The notes: a model not told the origin generated them from the sequence alone. A stretch of DNA of 64,000 nt from Streptomyces endocoffeicus (GCF_016741935.1 NZ_JAERRG010000007.1:372001-436000); one strand, 5' to 3'. Positions 52,394 through 60,239 are shown, counted from the first letter of the stretch. Program-made: numbers and translations.

Positions 52394-53202
52394 CAGCGCA
52401 GACGCACCACCCGGGACATGACGCCGTTGGCGCGTATGTGCTCGGCGTGCTCGACGAGGCGGACGCCACCTATTTCGAGGAGCATCTGGCCGGCTGCGAC
52501 CAGTGCGGACGGCAGCTGGACGAGCTGACCGGACTGGAACCGCTGCTGGCCGATCTGGCCGCCGACATCCCCGGGATCCACGGCAGCCCCGGGCGGACCC
52601 AGCTCACGGGCCACACTCCGCATGCCTTCAGCGCCACTCCCAACGCCATCGAGACCCTCACCGCGCGCCCCGGTCCGGCCCTGTTCAACCGGATGGTCGG
52701 CGAGGCCGCGGCGTCCCGCGCCAAGCGGCGGCGGCGCGGTCTCTACCTGGTCGCGGCGGCGGCCGTGCTGATCGTCGGCGGCCCGGTCGGCACGATCGCG
52801 GTCACCTCCGGCGGCTCGGACAGCTCCGTCTCGGCCACCCCCAGCGAGAGCGCCCTCTTCGCCGGAATGCCCGACAAGGTGCAGGACACCGACCCGGACA
52901 CCAAGGTGAACGCGGCGGTCGCGCTGGAGGACAAGATGTGGGGCACCGACGCCGTCCTCCGGCTGAAGAACCTCAAGGGCCCGCTGGACTGCAGTCTGAT
53001 CGCGGTCTCCAAGGACGGCCATGAGCAGACGATGATGACCTGGTCCGTGCCCGAGTGGGGCTACGGGATCGAGGACAGCCCCAAGGCGGAGGCGAGAGGT
53101 CCGCTGTGGGCGCACGGCGGCGCGGGCATGAAGCGCTCCGACATCGAACGCTTCGAGGTCCGTACGACCGACGGCAAGCGCCTGGTCTCCCTGAACGTCT
53201 GA
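52390..53202 (+). CDS. Transmembrane anti-sigma factor with zinc-finger (ZAS) domain
   Basis: A 270-residue type II membrane protein. The N-terminal ZAS motif is H-x3-C-x2-C in EEHLAGCDQCGRQL, preceded by HDAVGAYVLGVLDEAD. One membrane helix lies at about 118-138 (LYLVAAAAVLIVGGPVGTIAV). The extracytoplasmic C-terminal part resembles the RskA-type sensor (LRLKNLKGPLDCSLIAVSKDG, WSVPEWGYG). It would hold the coupled sigma factor inactive until cleaved. The site-2 protease in the window (46.7-47.8 kb) is a possible but unproven processor. Confidence 0.92.
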   Translation: MTAQTHHPGHDAVGAYVLGVLDEADATYFEEHLAGCDQCGRQLDELTGLEPLLADLAADIPGIHGSPGRTQLTGHTPHAFSATPNAIETLTARPGPALFNRMVGEAAASRAKRRRRGLYLVAAAAVLIVGGPVGTIAVTSGGSDSSVSATPSESALFAGMPDKVQDTDPDTKVNAAVALEDKMWGTDAVLRLKNLKGPLDCSLIAVSKDGHEQTMMTWSVPEWGYGIEDSPKAEARGPLWAHGGAGMKRSDIERFEVRTTDGKRLVSLNV

Positions 53203-53335
53203 CCTGCCACCGAGACGTCTGACCTGCCACTCGGATCGCCGATCAACCCATGCGGCGCGGTGAGCGAGATGTTACACAGAGTGTGATATGTCGTGCTTCG
53301 CGTCCCCGGGGGGTCCGGATCCGAGGAGGCACCAC

Positions 53336-53881
53336 GTGGCTGACCCGGACGCCCATCAGCAGCGCATGTTCGCTCAGTATGTGCTGCCCGAGGTCGAGGT
53401 GCTGCTGCGCGTGGCCATGTCACTGACCACCCAGCGAGCCGACGCCGAGGATCTCGTGCAGGACACGTTACTACGGGCGTACCGGGCAGTCGGCCGTTTT
53501 GACGGGAGACATCCACGGGCCTGGCTGCTGACGATCATGCGGCATGCGGAGGTCAGCCGGCGCCGCCAGCGCCGGCCCCGGCTGCTCGACGACCCGGACA
53601 CGGAGCTGGAGCGGCTGGTCCCGGCCCGGGACGCGACACCGGAGGAGCTGGTGGTGGACACGACGTTCGACGAGGCCGTGGACGCCGCGTTCACGGCGCT
53701 TCCGCTGCGGGACCAGCAGGTGGTGCGGCTGGTGCATGTGGACGGGCTGTCGTACGCGGAGGCCGCACAGGTGCTGGACGTCCCCAAGGGGACGGTGATG
53801 AGCAGGCTGCACCGGGCGCGCAAGCGGATCCGGAACCAGCTGCTGGCCGCGGGAGTGGAATCGGAGCGAGGTGGCGCATGA
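53336..53881 (+). CDS. ECF-type sigma factor
   Basis: A 181-residue group 4 sigma factor. Region 2 is LPEVEVLLRVAMSLTTQRADAEDLVQDTLLRAYRAVGRFDG; region 4 is LPLRDQQVVRLVHVDGLSYAEAAQVLDVPKGTVMSRLHRARKRIR. GTG 53336 is the start because GAGGAGG lies six bases upstream. The ATG of the next gene overlaps its stop (ATGA). The upstream gap has a duplicated GTCTGACCTGCCAC and a TTACAC-aga-GTGTGATA dyad near 53272, possibly an autoregulatory site. Confidence 0.93.
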   Translation: MADPDAHQQRMFAQYVLPEVEVLLRVAMSLTTQRADAEDLVQDTLLRAYRAVGRFDGRHPRAWLLTIMRHAEVSRRRQRRPRLLDDPDTELERLVPARDATPEELVVDTTFDEAVDAAFTALPLRDQQVVRLVHVDGLSYAEAAQVLDVPKGTVMSRLHRARKRIRNQLLAAGVESERGGA

Positions 53882-54390
53882 GCAGATGGACATGGTGGCG
53901 GACCACACGCACCACGGGGACCACGCAGACCACCGGACGGCTCCGGACCCCACGATGTCCCCTGGGCGCGCCGATGCTCCAGTCGTATCTGGACGGGGAG
54001 CTGGACGCCCCGGCGGCGGCCCGGGTGCGCACCCATGTGGCCGAGTGCCACCGCTGCGCCCGGGAGCTCGCCGTCTACCAGCGGATCAGCGAGGCGCTGG
54101 CCGCCCGCGCGACGATCGACGAGGCGGTGCTGGACCGGCTCAGGGACTTCGCGGAGTCCCTCGCGGAGCGGGAGAGCCGGGAGCCGGGGTCGGAGGGGGC
54201 GCCGCAGGAGCCGATCCCGGGGACGGAGACGGTGCCGCCGGAGGCGATGCCGAACGAGGCGATCCAGGCCGAGCCGATCCCGGCCGAGACGGTCCCGGCC
54301 GAGGCGATGCCGACGGAGACGGTCCCCGGGACGGCGCCGGGGGCGGATCGGGACGCCGATCAGGGCGCGGTGCACAAGGCGGGAGGCTGA
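53878..54390 (+). CDS. Soluble zinc-finger anti-sigma factor (no membrane helix)
   Basis: A 170-residue protein coupled to the upstream sigma gene. The ZAS domain has SYLDGELDAPAAARVRTHVAECHRCARELAVYQRISEAL, with His, Cys, Cys in HVAECHRC. No membrane helix follows; instead there is a repeat of PAE(T/A)(V/M)P units (about residues 110-150). It may therefore act as a cytoplasmic, redox-type anti-sigma like RsrA, with fewer cysteines. The last 84 codons overlap the antisense lspA gene. Confidence 0.85.
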   Translation: MSRWTWWRTTRTTGTTQTTGRLRTPRCPLGAPMLQSYLDGELDAPAAARVRTHVAECHRCARELAVYQRISEALAARATIDEAVLDRLRDFAESLAERESREPGSEGAPQEPIPGTETVPPEAMPNEAIQAEPIPAETVPAEAMPTETVPGTAPGADRDADQGAVHKAGG

Positions 54391-54952
54391 CGGCCACCGG
54401 ATCAAGCCCCGCGCCCGGGGCGCCCGTGCCGGGGCCGGACAGCGCGGTGGCCCGGTCGCGTGCCCGCGAGGGTCTGCGCAGCAGCAGGGCCGCGGTGAGC
54501 AGGGTCCCGGTGATCAGGGCCACATCGGCGAGGTTGAAGACCGGCCCGCGGGCGTCCAGCGTGATCCAGTCGACGACGGCGCCGCGCAGCGGGCCCGGCG
54601 ACCGGATCATCCGGTCGGCTCCGTTGCCCATCGCTCCCCCGGCGATCAGCCCCAGGCCCAGCGCCGCGCCCCGGCCACGGACCCGCAGCCCGGCCCCGGC
54701 CGCGCCCAGCGTGGCCACCGCGCCCGCGAGCGTGATCACCACGATCAGCGCGGGCCGGCTCTGGCCCAGGCCGAAGGCTACGCCGGTGTTGCGCACCAGC
54801 AGCGCGCAGAACGGCCCGAACCGGGCCTGCGGCCCCGCGGTGCCGCTCCAGGCGGCCAGCGCCATCGCCTTGCTCAGCTGATCGGCCACGATCACGGCGA
54901 GCGCGACCAGGGGAAAGAGCAGCCGGCCGGTCGCCGGGTGGGGCTTCATCAT
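54140..54952 (-). CDS. lspA: Signal peptidase II (lipoprotein) with long C-terminal tail
   Basis: Cleaves prolipoproteins before the lipid-modified cysteine. The 270-residue protein has four helices, NTGVAFGLG (55-63), GGAMGNGADR with Asp113, VVDWI and FNLADVA with Asp143; the two Asp are the catalytic pair. Residues from about 160 on are a Pro/Ser/Arg-rich tail not found in typical 160-200-residue LspA. It is read antisense to the anti-sigma gene, with 251 bases shared. GGGAGG precedes the double ATG start. The product would process the ABC lipoprotein in this window. Confidence 0.93.
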   Translation of the reverse strand: MMKPHPATGRLLFPLVALAVIVADQLSKAMALAAWSGTAGPQARFGPFCALLVRNTGVAFGLGQSRPALIVVITLAGAVATLGAAGAGLRVRGRGAALGLGLIAGGAMGNGADRMIRSPGPLRGAVVDWITLDARGPVFNLADVALITGTLLTAALLLRRPSRARDRATALSGPGTGAPGAGLDPVAVSLPPCAPRPDRRPDPPPAPSRGPSPSASPRPGPSRPGSARPGSPRSASPPAAPSPSPGSAPAAPPPTPAPGSPAPRGTPRSP

Positions 54953-55032
54953 CGGCCTCCCTGGGGGTGGGGGGCCGGTCCGCGGGCGCGGTCCGCGGCC
55001 CGGGAAGGAAACCCGCCGGGCAGCCGCCCCGC

Positions 55033-55073
55033 TTCCCTTCCGGGGAAAAACACACGTTCCCTTCCGGGGAAAA
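55033..55073. promoter_or_regulatory. Two identical 17-bp palindromic repeats upstream of lspA
   Basis: TTCCCTTCCGGGGAAAA occurs at 55033-55049 and again at 55057-55073, 24 bases apart. Each contains the dyad TTCCC-ttcc-GGGGAA. They lie 81-121 bases upstream of the lspA start, behind the terminator of the GH5 gene, and look like operators. Confidence 0.65.
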
Positions 55074-55081
55074 TCCCAAGA

Positions 55082-55117
55082 CGAGGGCCCGCAGGCGGCA
55101 CTGCCTGCGGGCCCTCG
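55082..55117 (-). terminator. Strong hairpin terminator after the GH5 gene
   Basis: Perfect 15-bp arms (55082-55096 and 55103-55117) with a 6-base loop. On the minus strand TCTTGGGATTTTCC follows. It lies 64 bases after the GH5 stop. Confidence 0.85.
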
Positions 55118-55181
55118 CTGCTTGCCAACGCCGTGATCAGCTATGTGGTCATCGGCGGTGTACCGAAGGGGTTACTCCGAC

Positions 55182-56459
55182 TTACTTCCCCTTCTTCGCC
55201 TCCAGGAGCGGCGTCTGGTACTTGGCCAGCATCTTCATCTTGTTCTGGTCGATCGTCTTCCAGTCGTTCTTCAGCACACCGCCGGTGTCACCCGAGTCCG
55301 GGTTCCAGGTCCAGTAGGTGTAGCTGATCTGGTGCTTCTTGAGGTAGTCCATCAGGGCGTTCTGCCAGACGGCCTCGGAGCTCTTACCGGCGGTCTTCTT
55401 ACCACCGAACTCACCGAGCAGCAGCGGGGCGATGTTCTGCTTCTTGATGTACGCCCAGTGCTTCTCCCAGATGGCCGGCATGTTCTTCGGGAAGTCCTTC
55501 GCCATGAACCAGTTCTGGTTGTAGACGCCCGGACCGTAGTCGTGGGCCGAGTAGACGACCTTGTTCGGCTCGTCGAGCTTCACCGGGTGCTTCTTCACAC
55601 CCTGGAGGTCACCGCCCCACCAGAACTGCTCGTTCTTGTGGCGGTCCGTACCCTCGACGAAGATCAGCCAGTTCTTGTTGACCTTGTGGATGGCGTTACC
55701 GGCCTTGGTGGCCGCCAGCTGCCAGTCGGTCTTCGGGTTGCCGTCGCCCCACGTGGCCTGGCCACGCGGCTCATTGTGCAGGTCGGCGCCGATCACCCGG
55801 TCGTTGTTCTTGTAGCGCTTGGCCAGCTGGACCCAGTCGTCCATCCACTGCTTCTCGGAGAGGCTCTGGGAGTGCCACAGCTCACTCTGGCCGTACTGGT
55901 CCGGACGGTGCTGGTCCAGGATCACCCGGATACCACGGTCGGTGGCACCCTTGACGATCTTGTCCATGATCTGCTGGGGGGTGAGGCCCTTCAGATCGGG
56001 GTTCTTGTGCCAGTCGATGCCGTTGGGCTTGGCGGACGACTTGAACATGTCGTTCGCGTACGGCAGACGCATGGTGTTGAAGCCCTGCTTGGCCATCTGG
56101 TCCAGCATCGACTCCCAGTTACGGGTCCACAGGCCGTGCGGCGCGTAGGTGCCGGTCTCGAAACCGAACCAGTTCACACCGGTCAGGACGACCTTCTTAC
56201 CGTCGGAGTCGACGATGTCGCCCTTCTTGGTGGACAGGGGGCCCTCGGCACCCGCGCCGGTGGCCTTGGCGCCGGCGGCGGAGGTGGTGGTGGCGGCCGA
56301 CTGGCCATCGGAGTTGTTCACCGCGAAGGCGGTGACAGTGCCACCCACGGCAGCAGCAGCGACGACGGCCGCGGCGATACCGAAGCGGAGACGCTGCGAG
56401 CGCGGCGCACGCTTGGTCTCGGTGGTCGGGGCGTTGTTCTGATCCATGGGGGAATTCAT
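55182..56459 (-). CDS. Secreted/anchored GH5-family endoglucanase-like protein
   Basis: A 425-residue glycoside hydrolase of clan A. A cytoplasmic head is followed by a hydrophobic signal/anchor segment (about 26-47), a Ser/Thr/Ala linker and the catalytic domain (from about 78). Acid/base Glu230 is in ADLHNEPRG and nucleophile Glu350 in LLLGEFGG; LTGVNWFGFE and DQHRPDQYG are also typical. It should act on beta-glucan outside the membrane. Codon and base usage are AT-richer than neighbours, suggesting strong expression. ATG 56459 has AGGAG eight bases upstream, and overlaps the receiver-gene stop as ATGA. Confidence 0.93.
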   Translation of the reverse strand: MNSPMDQNNAPTTETKRAPRSQRLRFGIAAAVVAAAAVGGTVTAFAVNNSDGQSAATTTSAAGAKATGAGAEGPLSTKKGDIVDSDGKKVVLTGVNWFGFETGTYAPHGLWTRNWESMLDQMAKQGFNTMRLPYANDMFKSSAKPNGIDWHKNPDLKGLTPQQIMDKIVKGATDRGIRVILDQHRPDQYGQSELWHSQSLSEKQWMDDWVQLAKRYKNNDRVIGADLHNEPRGQATWGDGNPKTDWQLAATKAGNAIHKVNKNWLIFVEGTDRHKNEQFWWGGDLQGVKKHPVKLDEPNKVVYSAHDYGPGVYNQNWFMAKDFPKNMPAIWEKHWAYIKKQNIAPLLLGEFGGKKTAGKSSEAVWQNALMDYLKKHQISYTYWTWNPDSGDTGGVLKNDWKTIDQNKMKMLAKYQTPLLEAKKGK

Positions 56460-56800
56460 TCGGAGATGCTCCTGAGCAAATCGGGTACTGCGGTTTTCAG
56501 GACGCTGGGGTTGTTCGTCGGAGATTCCAGACATTCCATCTGCGGGTCGGAGACTGCGGTCAGCCGGACAATCCGCGCGGACGGTAGGAGTTCGCCGATC
56601 AGGCGGACCAACCGCGCTTTCCAGCTGGGCTCATCCACGTCGATCAGCACCACATCCGGCTGCATGTGATGGGCCAGAGAAATTGCTTCTCGGGCCGACC
56701 CTGCAATTCCGGATAGCTCCAGTCCGGGCTCCTCGACAACGAGATCGGCGAGAGCACTCAACACCAATGGGTGGTGCTCCACGACGAGAACTCTGTGCAT
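56456..56800 (-). CDS. Stand-alone receiver-like protein coupled to the GH5 gene
   Basis: A 114-residue receiver (REC) fold without output domain. Phospho-acceptor Asp54 (VVLIDVDEP), Thr81 (VRLTAVS) and Lys102 (SVLKTAV) are kept, but the acidic metal-binding pair is Glu8-His9 (VVEHHP), so the second acid is replaced. Phosphorylation may be weak or absent. There is no helix-turn-helix. Its TGA overlaps the GH5 ATG, so translation is coupled. It may be a truncated NarL-type regulator or a protein-binding switch. Confidence 0.75.
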   Translation of the reverse strand: MHRVLVVEHHPLVLSALADLVVEEPGLELSGIAGSAREAISLAHHMQPDVVLIDVDEPSWKARLVRLIGELLPSARIVRLTAVSDPQMECLESPTNNPSVLKTAVPDLLRSISE

Positions 56801-56922
56801 CGATGGGAGCTCCTTCGGGGCTTGTCCTTTCGCTTCACGACATTAGGGAGTGACCGCGGTCGGAATCGCCGTACGCCTGGCTGAAATCTGCGTACCTCAA
56901 TTGCGGGAATTCCGGGCACACC

Positions 56923-56973
56923 AAACGGCCGAATTCCGCCTACCTCAGTTGAGGTAGAGGAATTCGGCCGTTT
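56923..56973. repeat. 51-bp long palindrome, nested hairpins
   Basis: Outer arms of 15 bp (AAACGGCCGAATTCC at 56923-56937, complement at 56959-56973) enclose inner arms of 8 bp (CTACCTCA/TGAGGTAG, 56940-56957). With TTTT after the right arm on the plus strand it could be a terminator; the inner dyad could be a protein site. Confidence 0.8.
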
Positions 56974-57070
56974 TATATGGGTTATGTCCGTTTTGGGGGG
57001 CGGTTCGGAGTGCTCAGGGCGTGCTCAGGGCGTGCTTGGGGGCCGCCCAGGGGTCCTCAGAACATGCGAA

Positions 57071-57099
57071 AGGCGCCGGTCACGGGGTGACCGGCGCCT
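57071..57099 (-). terminator. Hairpin after the GH6 gene
   Basis: Perfect 12-bp arms AGGCGCCGGTCA/TGACCGGCGCCT with a 5-base loop, 84 bases after the GH6 stop. On the minus strand it is followed by TTCGCATG, not a T-tract, so termination may be weak. Confidence 0.6.
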
Positions 57100-57182
57100 A
57101 CGGGGTGTCCGGCGGACCACGCGGCGGAGCCGCATATCGACGCCGGACAACACACCCGAGCGGCCCGGAGAAGGGCGGAGCG

Positions 57183-58256
57183 TCAGCGTGTCAGCCGGTA
57201 CGCGTAGCCGGGGACGAACATCCCCGCACCGGCGGCACAGCCGTCCGCCTGGCCCGGCTGCTTGACCCACAGGAAGGCATCGACCCCGGGGATGCCCGTG
57301 GCGGCGGTGGGAGGCCTGCCCAGCTTGCGGCCCGGCGGATCGCAGAAGCTGTGCTTACGCGTGGGCCCCGCCCCGTTACGGCTGGTGTCCACCACGACCC
57401 CCAGCCGGGGCCGGCGCAGCTCCCGGATCACGGACAGCCCGTAGCGCACCTCGTCGGCGGTGGCGTTGAAGTTGGAGACGTTGACCGCTATCCCGTCCCC
57501 GTACCGCTCTATACCGGCGCGCCGCAGCCGCTCGGCCATGGTCCGTGCGGGCTCCCATCCGGAGTTCCCGGCGTCGTAGTACACCCGGGCGCGGGGCGCG
57601 CCCCGCTGGAGCGCCCGCGCCGCGTACGCCAGCGCCGCGAACCGGTCCGCCCGCTGTCGCCGCTTGAGACAGCTCATATGCGCGAGCGCGTCCGGTTCGA
57701 GGATGACGATGGCGCGCCCGTCCCCTATGCCCCGGGTGAGGGCGTCGCTCCAGCGCCGGTAGGCGGCCGTGTCCCCGACGCCGCCGGAGCTCAGCTGCTG
57801 GCAGTCGCGCTGGGGGATGGTGTAGGGGACCAGCACCGGCAGCCGTCGCTGGGCGGCGGCGGTGCGGACGAGGTCGCGGGCCCGCTCCTCGATCAGGGAC
57901 TCATTGGTCTCGGTGAGCCAGGCGGCCTGGGGCTCGGCGGCGATCCGCCGGGCGATGGCCGCCGCCCGCCGGTCGTGCGGATGGTCCCGCACCCAGGTCG
58001 CGGCCGGGTTGTGGGGGTCGACGTAGAAGCGCGTCGTGGCCGGGAAGAACGGCTTGGCCACGGGGAGCGACGGCTTGGTGGCGGGCGGCCGCGCCGGGCC
58101 CACGAACAGGGCCTGCACGGTGGTCGCCGCCATCACCACCTCGACCACCAGCACCATCACGATCAGCTGGGCGATGCCCCGCCCCGCCCACCGGGAGGTG
58201 CGGGTACGCACCGGCGGGCGGGGGCGGCGGTCGCGGCCGCAGAGTCTCATGCTCAT
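57183..58256 (-). CDS. Membrane-anchored GH6-family cellulase-like protein
   Basis: A 357-residue GH6 protein with an N-terminal membrane helix (about 28-50). GH6 motifs present are YTIPQRDCQQLSSGG (Asp151), ILEPDALAHM (Asp189, the general acid), NVSNFNATADE and VVVDTSRNGAG. In the region normally WVKPPGESDG the sequence is WVKQPGQADG, so a conserved Glu is Gln; activity may be altered. Second glycanase in this locus after GH5. The short gap (18 bases) to the subtilase gene suggests an operon. Confidence 0.92.
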   Translation of the reverse strand: MSMRLCGRDRRPRPPVRTRTSRWAGRGIAQLIVMVLVVEVVMAATTVQALFVGPARPPATKPSLPVAKPFFPATTRFYVDPHNPAATWVRDHPHDRRAAAIARRIAAEPQAAWLTETNESLIEERARDLVRTAAAQRRLPVLVPYTIPQRDCQQLSSGGVGDTAAYRRWSDALTRGIGDGRAIVILEPDALAHMSCLKRRQRADRFAALAYAARALQRGAPRARVYYDAGNSGWEPARTMAERLRRAGIERYGDGIAVNVSNFNATADEVRYGLSVIRELRRPRLGVVVDTSRNGAGPTRKHSFCDPPGRKLGRPPTAATGIPGVDAFLWVKQPGQADGCAAGAGMFVPGYAYRLTR

Positions 58257-58274
58257 GGCGAGTCCTGCCCGGCC

Positions 58275-59450
58275 TCAGCCGTGGTGGGAGTTGTCGGGCG
58301 GCCTGCGGCGGCTGATGAGCACCACCGCCAGGATCGCGAGCACCACCAGGACCCCGGCCACCACACCTATCGTGACCAGGGCGGATTCATCCCCCTGGGT
58401 TTTGGGGGCGGCGGCGTCCGGGGTGGCGGACGGATGGCGGCGGGGCGCGGAGAGCTCGGCGGAGGCGGGGGGCGCGGCCCGGTCCGCCAGCGCCTTGGCC
58501 GGGGCGATCACCCCGTATCCATAGCGCGGGTCATGGCCCGAGGAGCCCTTGCGGTCGGCGGTGTCGATCAGCTTCTGGACCACCTGGTTGGCGTTCCAGC
58601 GGGGGTGTGCCGAGCGCAGCAGCGCGGCGCCCGCCGCGACCCAGGGCGCCGCGAAGGCGGTGCCGTCGCCGGTCCAGTAGTCGTTGTTTCCGGAGGTGGT
58701 GAGGATGGCGACGCCGGGGGCGGCCAGGAGGGTCTTCCCGCCGTGGTGGGAGGAGGTCCAGACGGCGCCCTTCTTGTCGGTGGCCACCACGGCGACCACT
58801 CCGGGGAGGGCGGCCGGGTAGGTGGGCCGGTTGCCGATCTTGCCGTTGTCGCCCGCGCCGGCCACGATCACGGCGTCCTTGCCGACGGCGTACTTCACCG
58901 CGGACCGCAGTGCGGGGGTCGGCCGCTTGAAGTCGACGGCCAGGTCGATGACGCGCACGCCATGGTCCACCGCGTGCCGGATGGCCTTCGCGGTGGGATC
59001 GGCGAGGGGCTTTCCGTCGCGGTAGACGCCGAGCGGCATCACCTTGGCCTTGGGCGCGAGCCCGTACACCCCGTCGCCGCGGTAATTGCGGCCGGTGCCG
59101 GCGATGATTCCGGCGGCATGGGTGGCCTGTTCGGCGGCCTTGCCGCCGTCCCGGGTGCCATAGCCGCCGGTGCCGCCCGCGAAATCCTTTCCGCGGACCA
59201 CGCGCCCGCGCAGATCCGGATGGGAGGCGTCGACGCCGGTGCCGATGACCGCCACGGTCACTCCGGCGCCTTTGCTGAATTTCCAGGCGCGCTCCGCCTT
59301 GAGCGCGGTCAGCGCCCATTCGGAATCGTGCAGTCCACCGGATTGGGAATCACTTGCCGCAGCCGGCGTGGCCAGTGCGAGTGTCATCATCGCGATGACC
59401 GCTCCGGCCCGGCCGGCGAATGGATGGCGTGACATCACGTGACCTGACAT
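58275..59450 (-). CDS. Membrane-anchored subtilase (S8, mycosin-like), predicted inactive
   Basis: A 391-residue protein with signal peptide (about 11-32), subtilisin domain (about 40-325), Ser/Ala/Pro linker and C-terminal membrane helix (about 357-380), the layout of type VII secretion mycosins. Catalytic positions: the Asp site reads VAVIGTGVD, so Gly70 replaces Asp; His111 is kept (ATHAAGIIAGTG); the Ser site reads GDGTAFAAP, so Ala265 (GCC) replaces Ser. The oxyanion region is GAGDNG. With Asp and Ser gone, proteolysis is not expected. It is upstream of the GH6 gene. Confidence 0.93.
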   Translation of the reverse strand: MSGHVMSRHPFAGRAGAVIAMMTLALATPAAASDSQSGGLHDSEWALTALKAERAWKFSKGAGVTVAVIGTGVDASHPDLRGRVVRGKDFAGGTGGYGTRDGGKAAEQATHAAGIIAGTGRNYRGDGVYGLAPKAKVMPLGVYRDGKPLADPTAKAIRHAVDHGVRVIDLAVDFKRPTPALRSAVKYAVGKDAVIVAGAGDNGKIGNRPTYPAALPGVVAVVATDKKGAVWTSSHHGGKTLLAAPGVAILTTSGNNDYWTGDGTAFAAPWVAAGAALLRSAHPRWNANQVVQKLIDTADRKGSSGHDPRYGYGVIAPAKALADRAAPPASAELSAPRRHPSATPDAAAPKTQGDESALVTIGVVAGVLVVLAILAVVLISRRRPPDNSHHG

Positions 59451-59729
59451 TACGTCACCTACTCTCTTCGCACGGGACGCAAGGCCGTCCGGCCCATTTC
59501 ATCTTTGGGCATCCCCCGCAGGTACTGGCACCCGCGAGAGAGTGAGCATCCCGTCCCTTCTTTGGGGGACCGGTCCGGATGCCCCGAACCCGGCTCTCCC
59601 CAATACGGGGGATAGGAGGGGTCCGCCGAAGGTGTACCACCCGCTCCCCCGGGCGCGGGTACTACCTCCTTTTCGGGTGACGCACTCTTGGGTCAACGGC
59701 GATAAGAGCCTCCTGTCGAGGGAGTCGCG

Positions 59730-60239
59730 ATGCAGCGTTTCCGAACGTTCAGCGAGCGCACCGGAGAGCCGGGCGAAGAGGCGGACAGCACCGACCGTAA
59801 TGACCGCAGGCGGGCCGGAATGCTGTTCCGAGTCCGCCAGGTCCGGAACCCGATGGCGGGCATGCCCGGTCTGGCCCTGCGCTTCGCGGTGGTCGGCGGG
59901 GGCGGTGTGGTCGTGAACACGGTGGTCCTCTTCGTCCTCTATCACTGGGCCGGACTGCCGCTGCTGGCCGCGTCGTCGATAGCGGTGGAACTCGCCGTGG
60001 TCCACAACTATCTGCTGAACGACCGGTGGACCTTCGCGGTGGCCACTCCGTCCCTCCGGCGATTTATCAAGTTCAATGTCTCGGTCCTGGGCGGACTCGG
60101 GGTCAATGTGCTCATCGTCTGGACGCTGGTGCACACCGGAACGCATCTACTGCTGGCGAATTGTGTCGGCATCGCGGCGGCTTTCGCGGTCAACTTCGCG
60201 TCGAGTACCGGCTGGGTCTGGGGGAGGCGGAGCCGATGA
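59730..60239 (+). CDS. GtrA-family membrane protein
   Basis: A 169-residue protein with four membrane helices in the last 125 residues: LALRFAVVGGGGVVVNTVVLFVLYHW, then SSIAVELAVVHNYLLNDRWTF, a typical GtrA motif. GtrA proteins help move lipid-linked sugars across the membrane. Start ATG 59730 has GAGGGAG five bases upstream. The stop overlaps the GT2 start as ATGA, so the pair is coupled. Upstream, 59451-59729 holds the divergent promoter region with no gene. Confidence 0.92.
   Translation: MQRFRTFSERTGEPGEEADSTDRNDRRRAGMLFRVRQVRNPMAGMPGLALRFAVVGGGGVVVNTVVLFVLYHWAGLPLLAASSIAVELAVVHNYLLNDRWTFAVATPSLRRFIKFNVSVLGGLGVNVLIVWTLVHTGTHLLLANCVGIAAAFAVNFASSTGWVWGRRSR

Larger units (their letters stand above)
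56801..57182. promoter_or_regulatory. 382-base gap holding the receiver-GH5 promoter and palindromes
   Basis: On the minus strand this region must hold the receiver/GH5 promoter. TACCTCAATTG (56893-56903) resembles half of the dyad CTACCTCA-GT-TGAGGTAG inside the long palindrome at 56923-56973. Near 57009-57040 GTGCTCAGGGC repeats occur. A terminator hairpin is at 57071-57099. No gene is seen. Confidence 0.55.

Noticed and set aside
58275..59450. Type VII secretion cluster around the mycosin-like gene
   Set aside because: No EccB/C/D/E or WXG100 genes occur in the window; only the protease architecture is similar.
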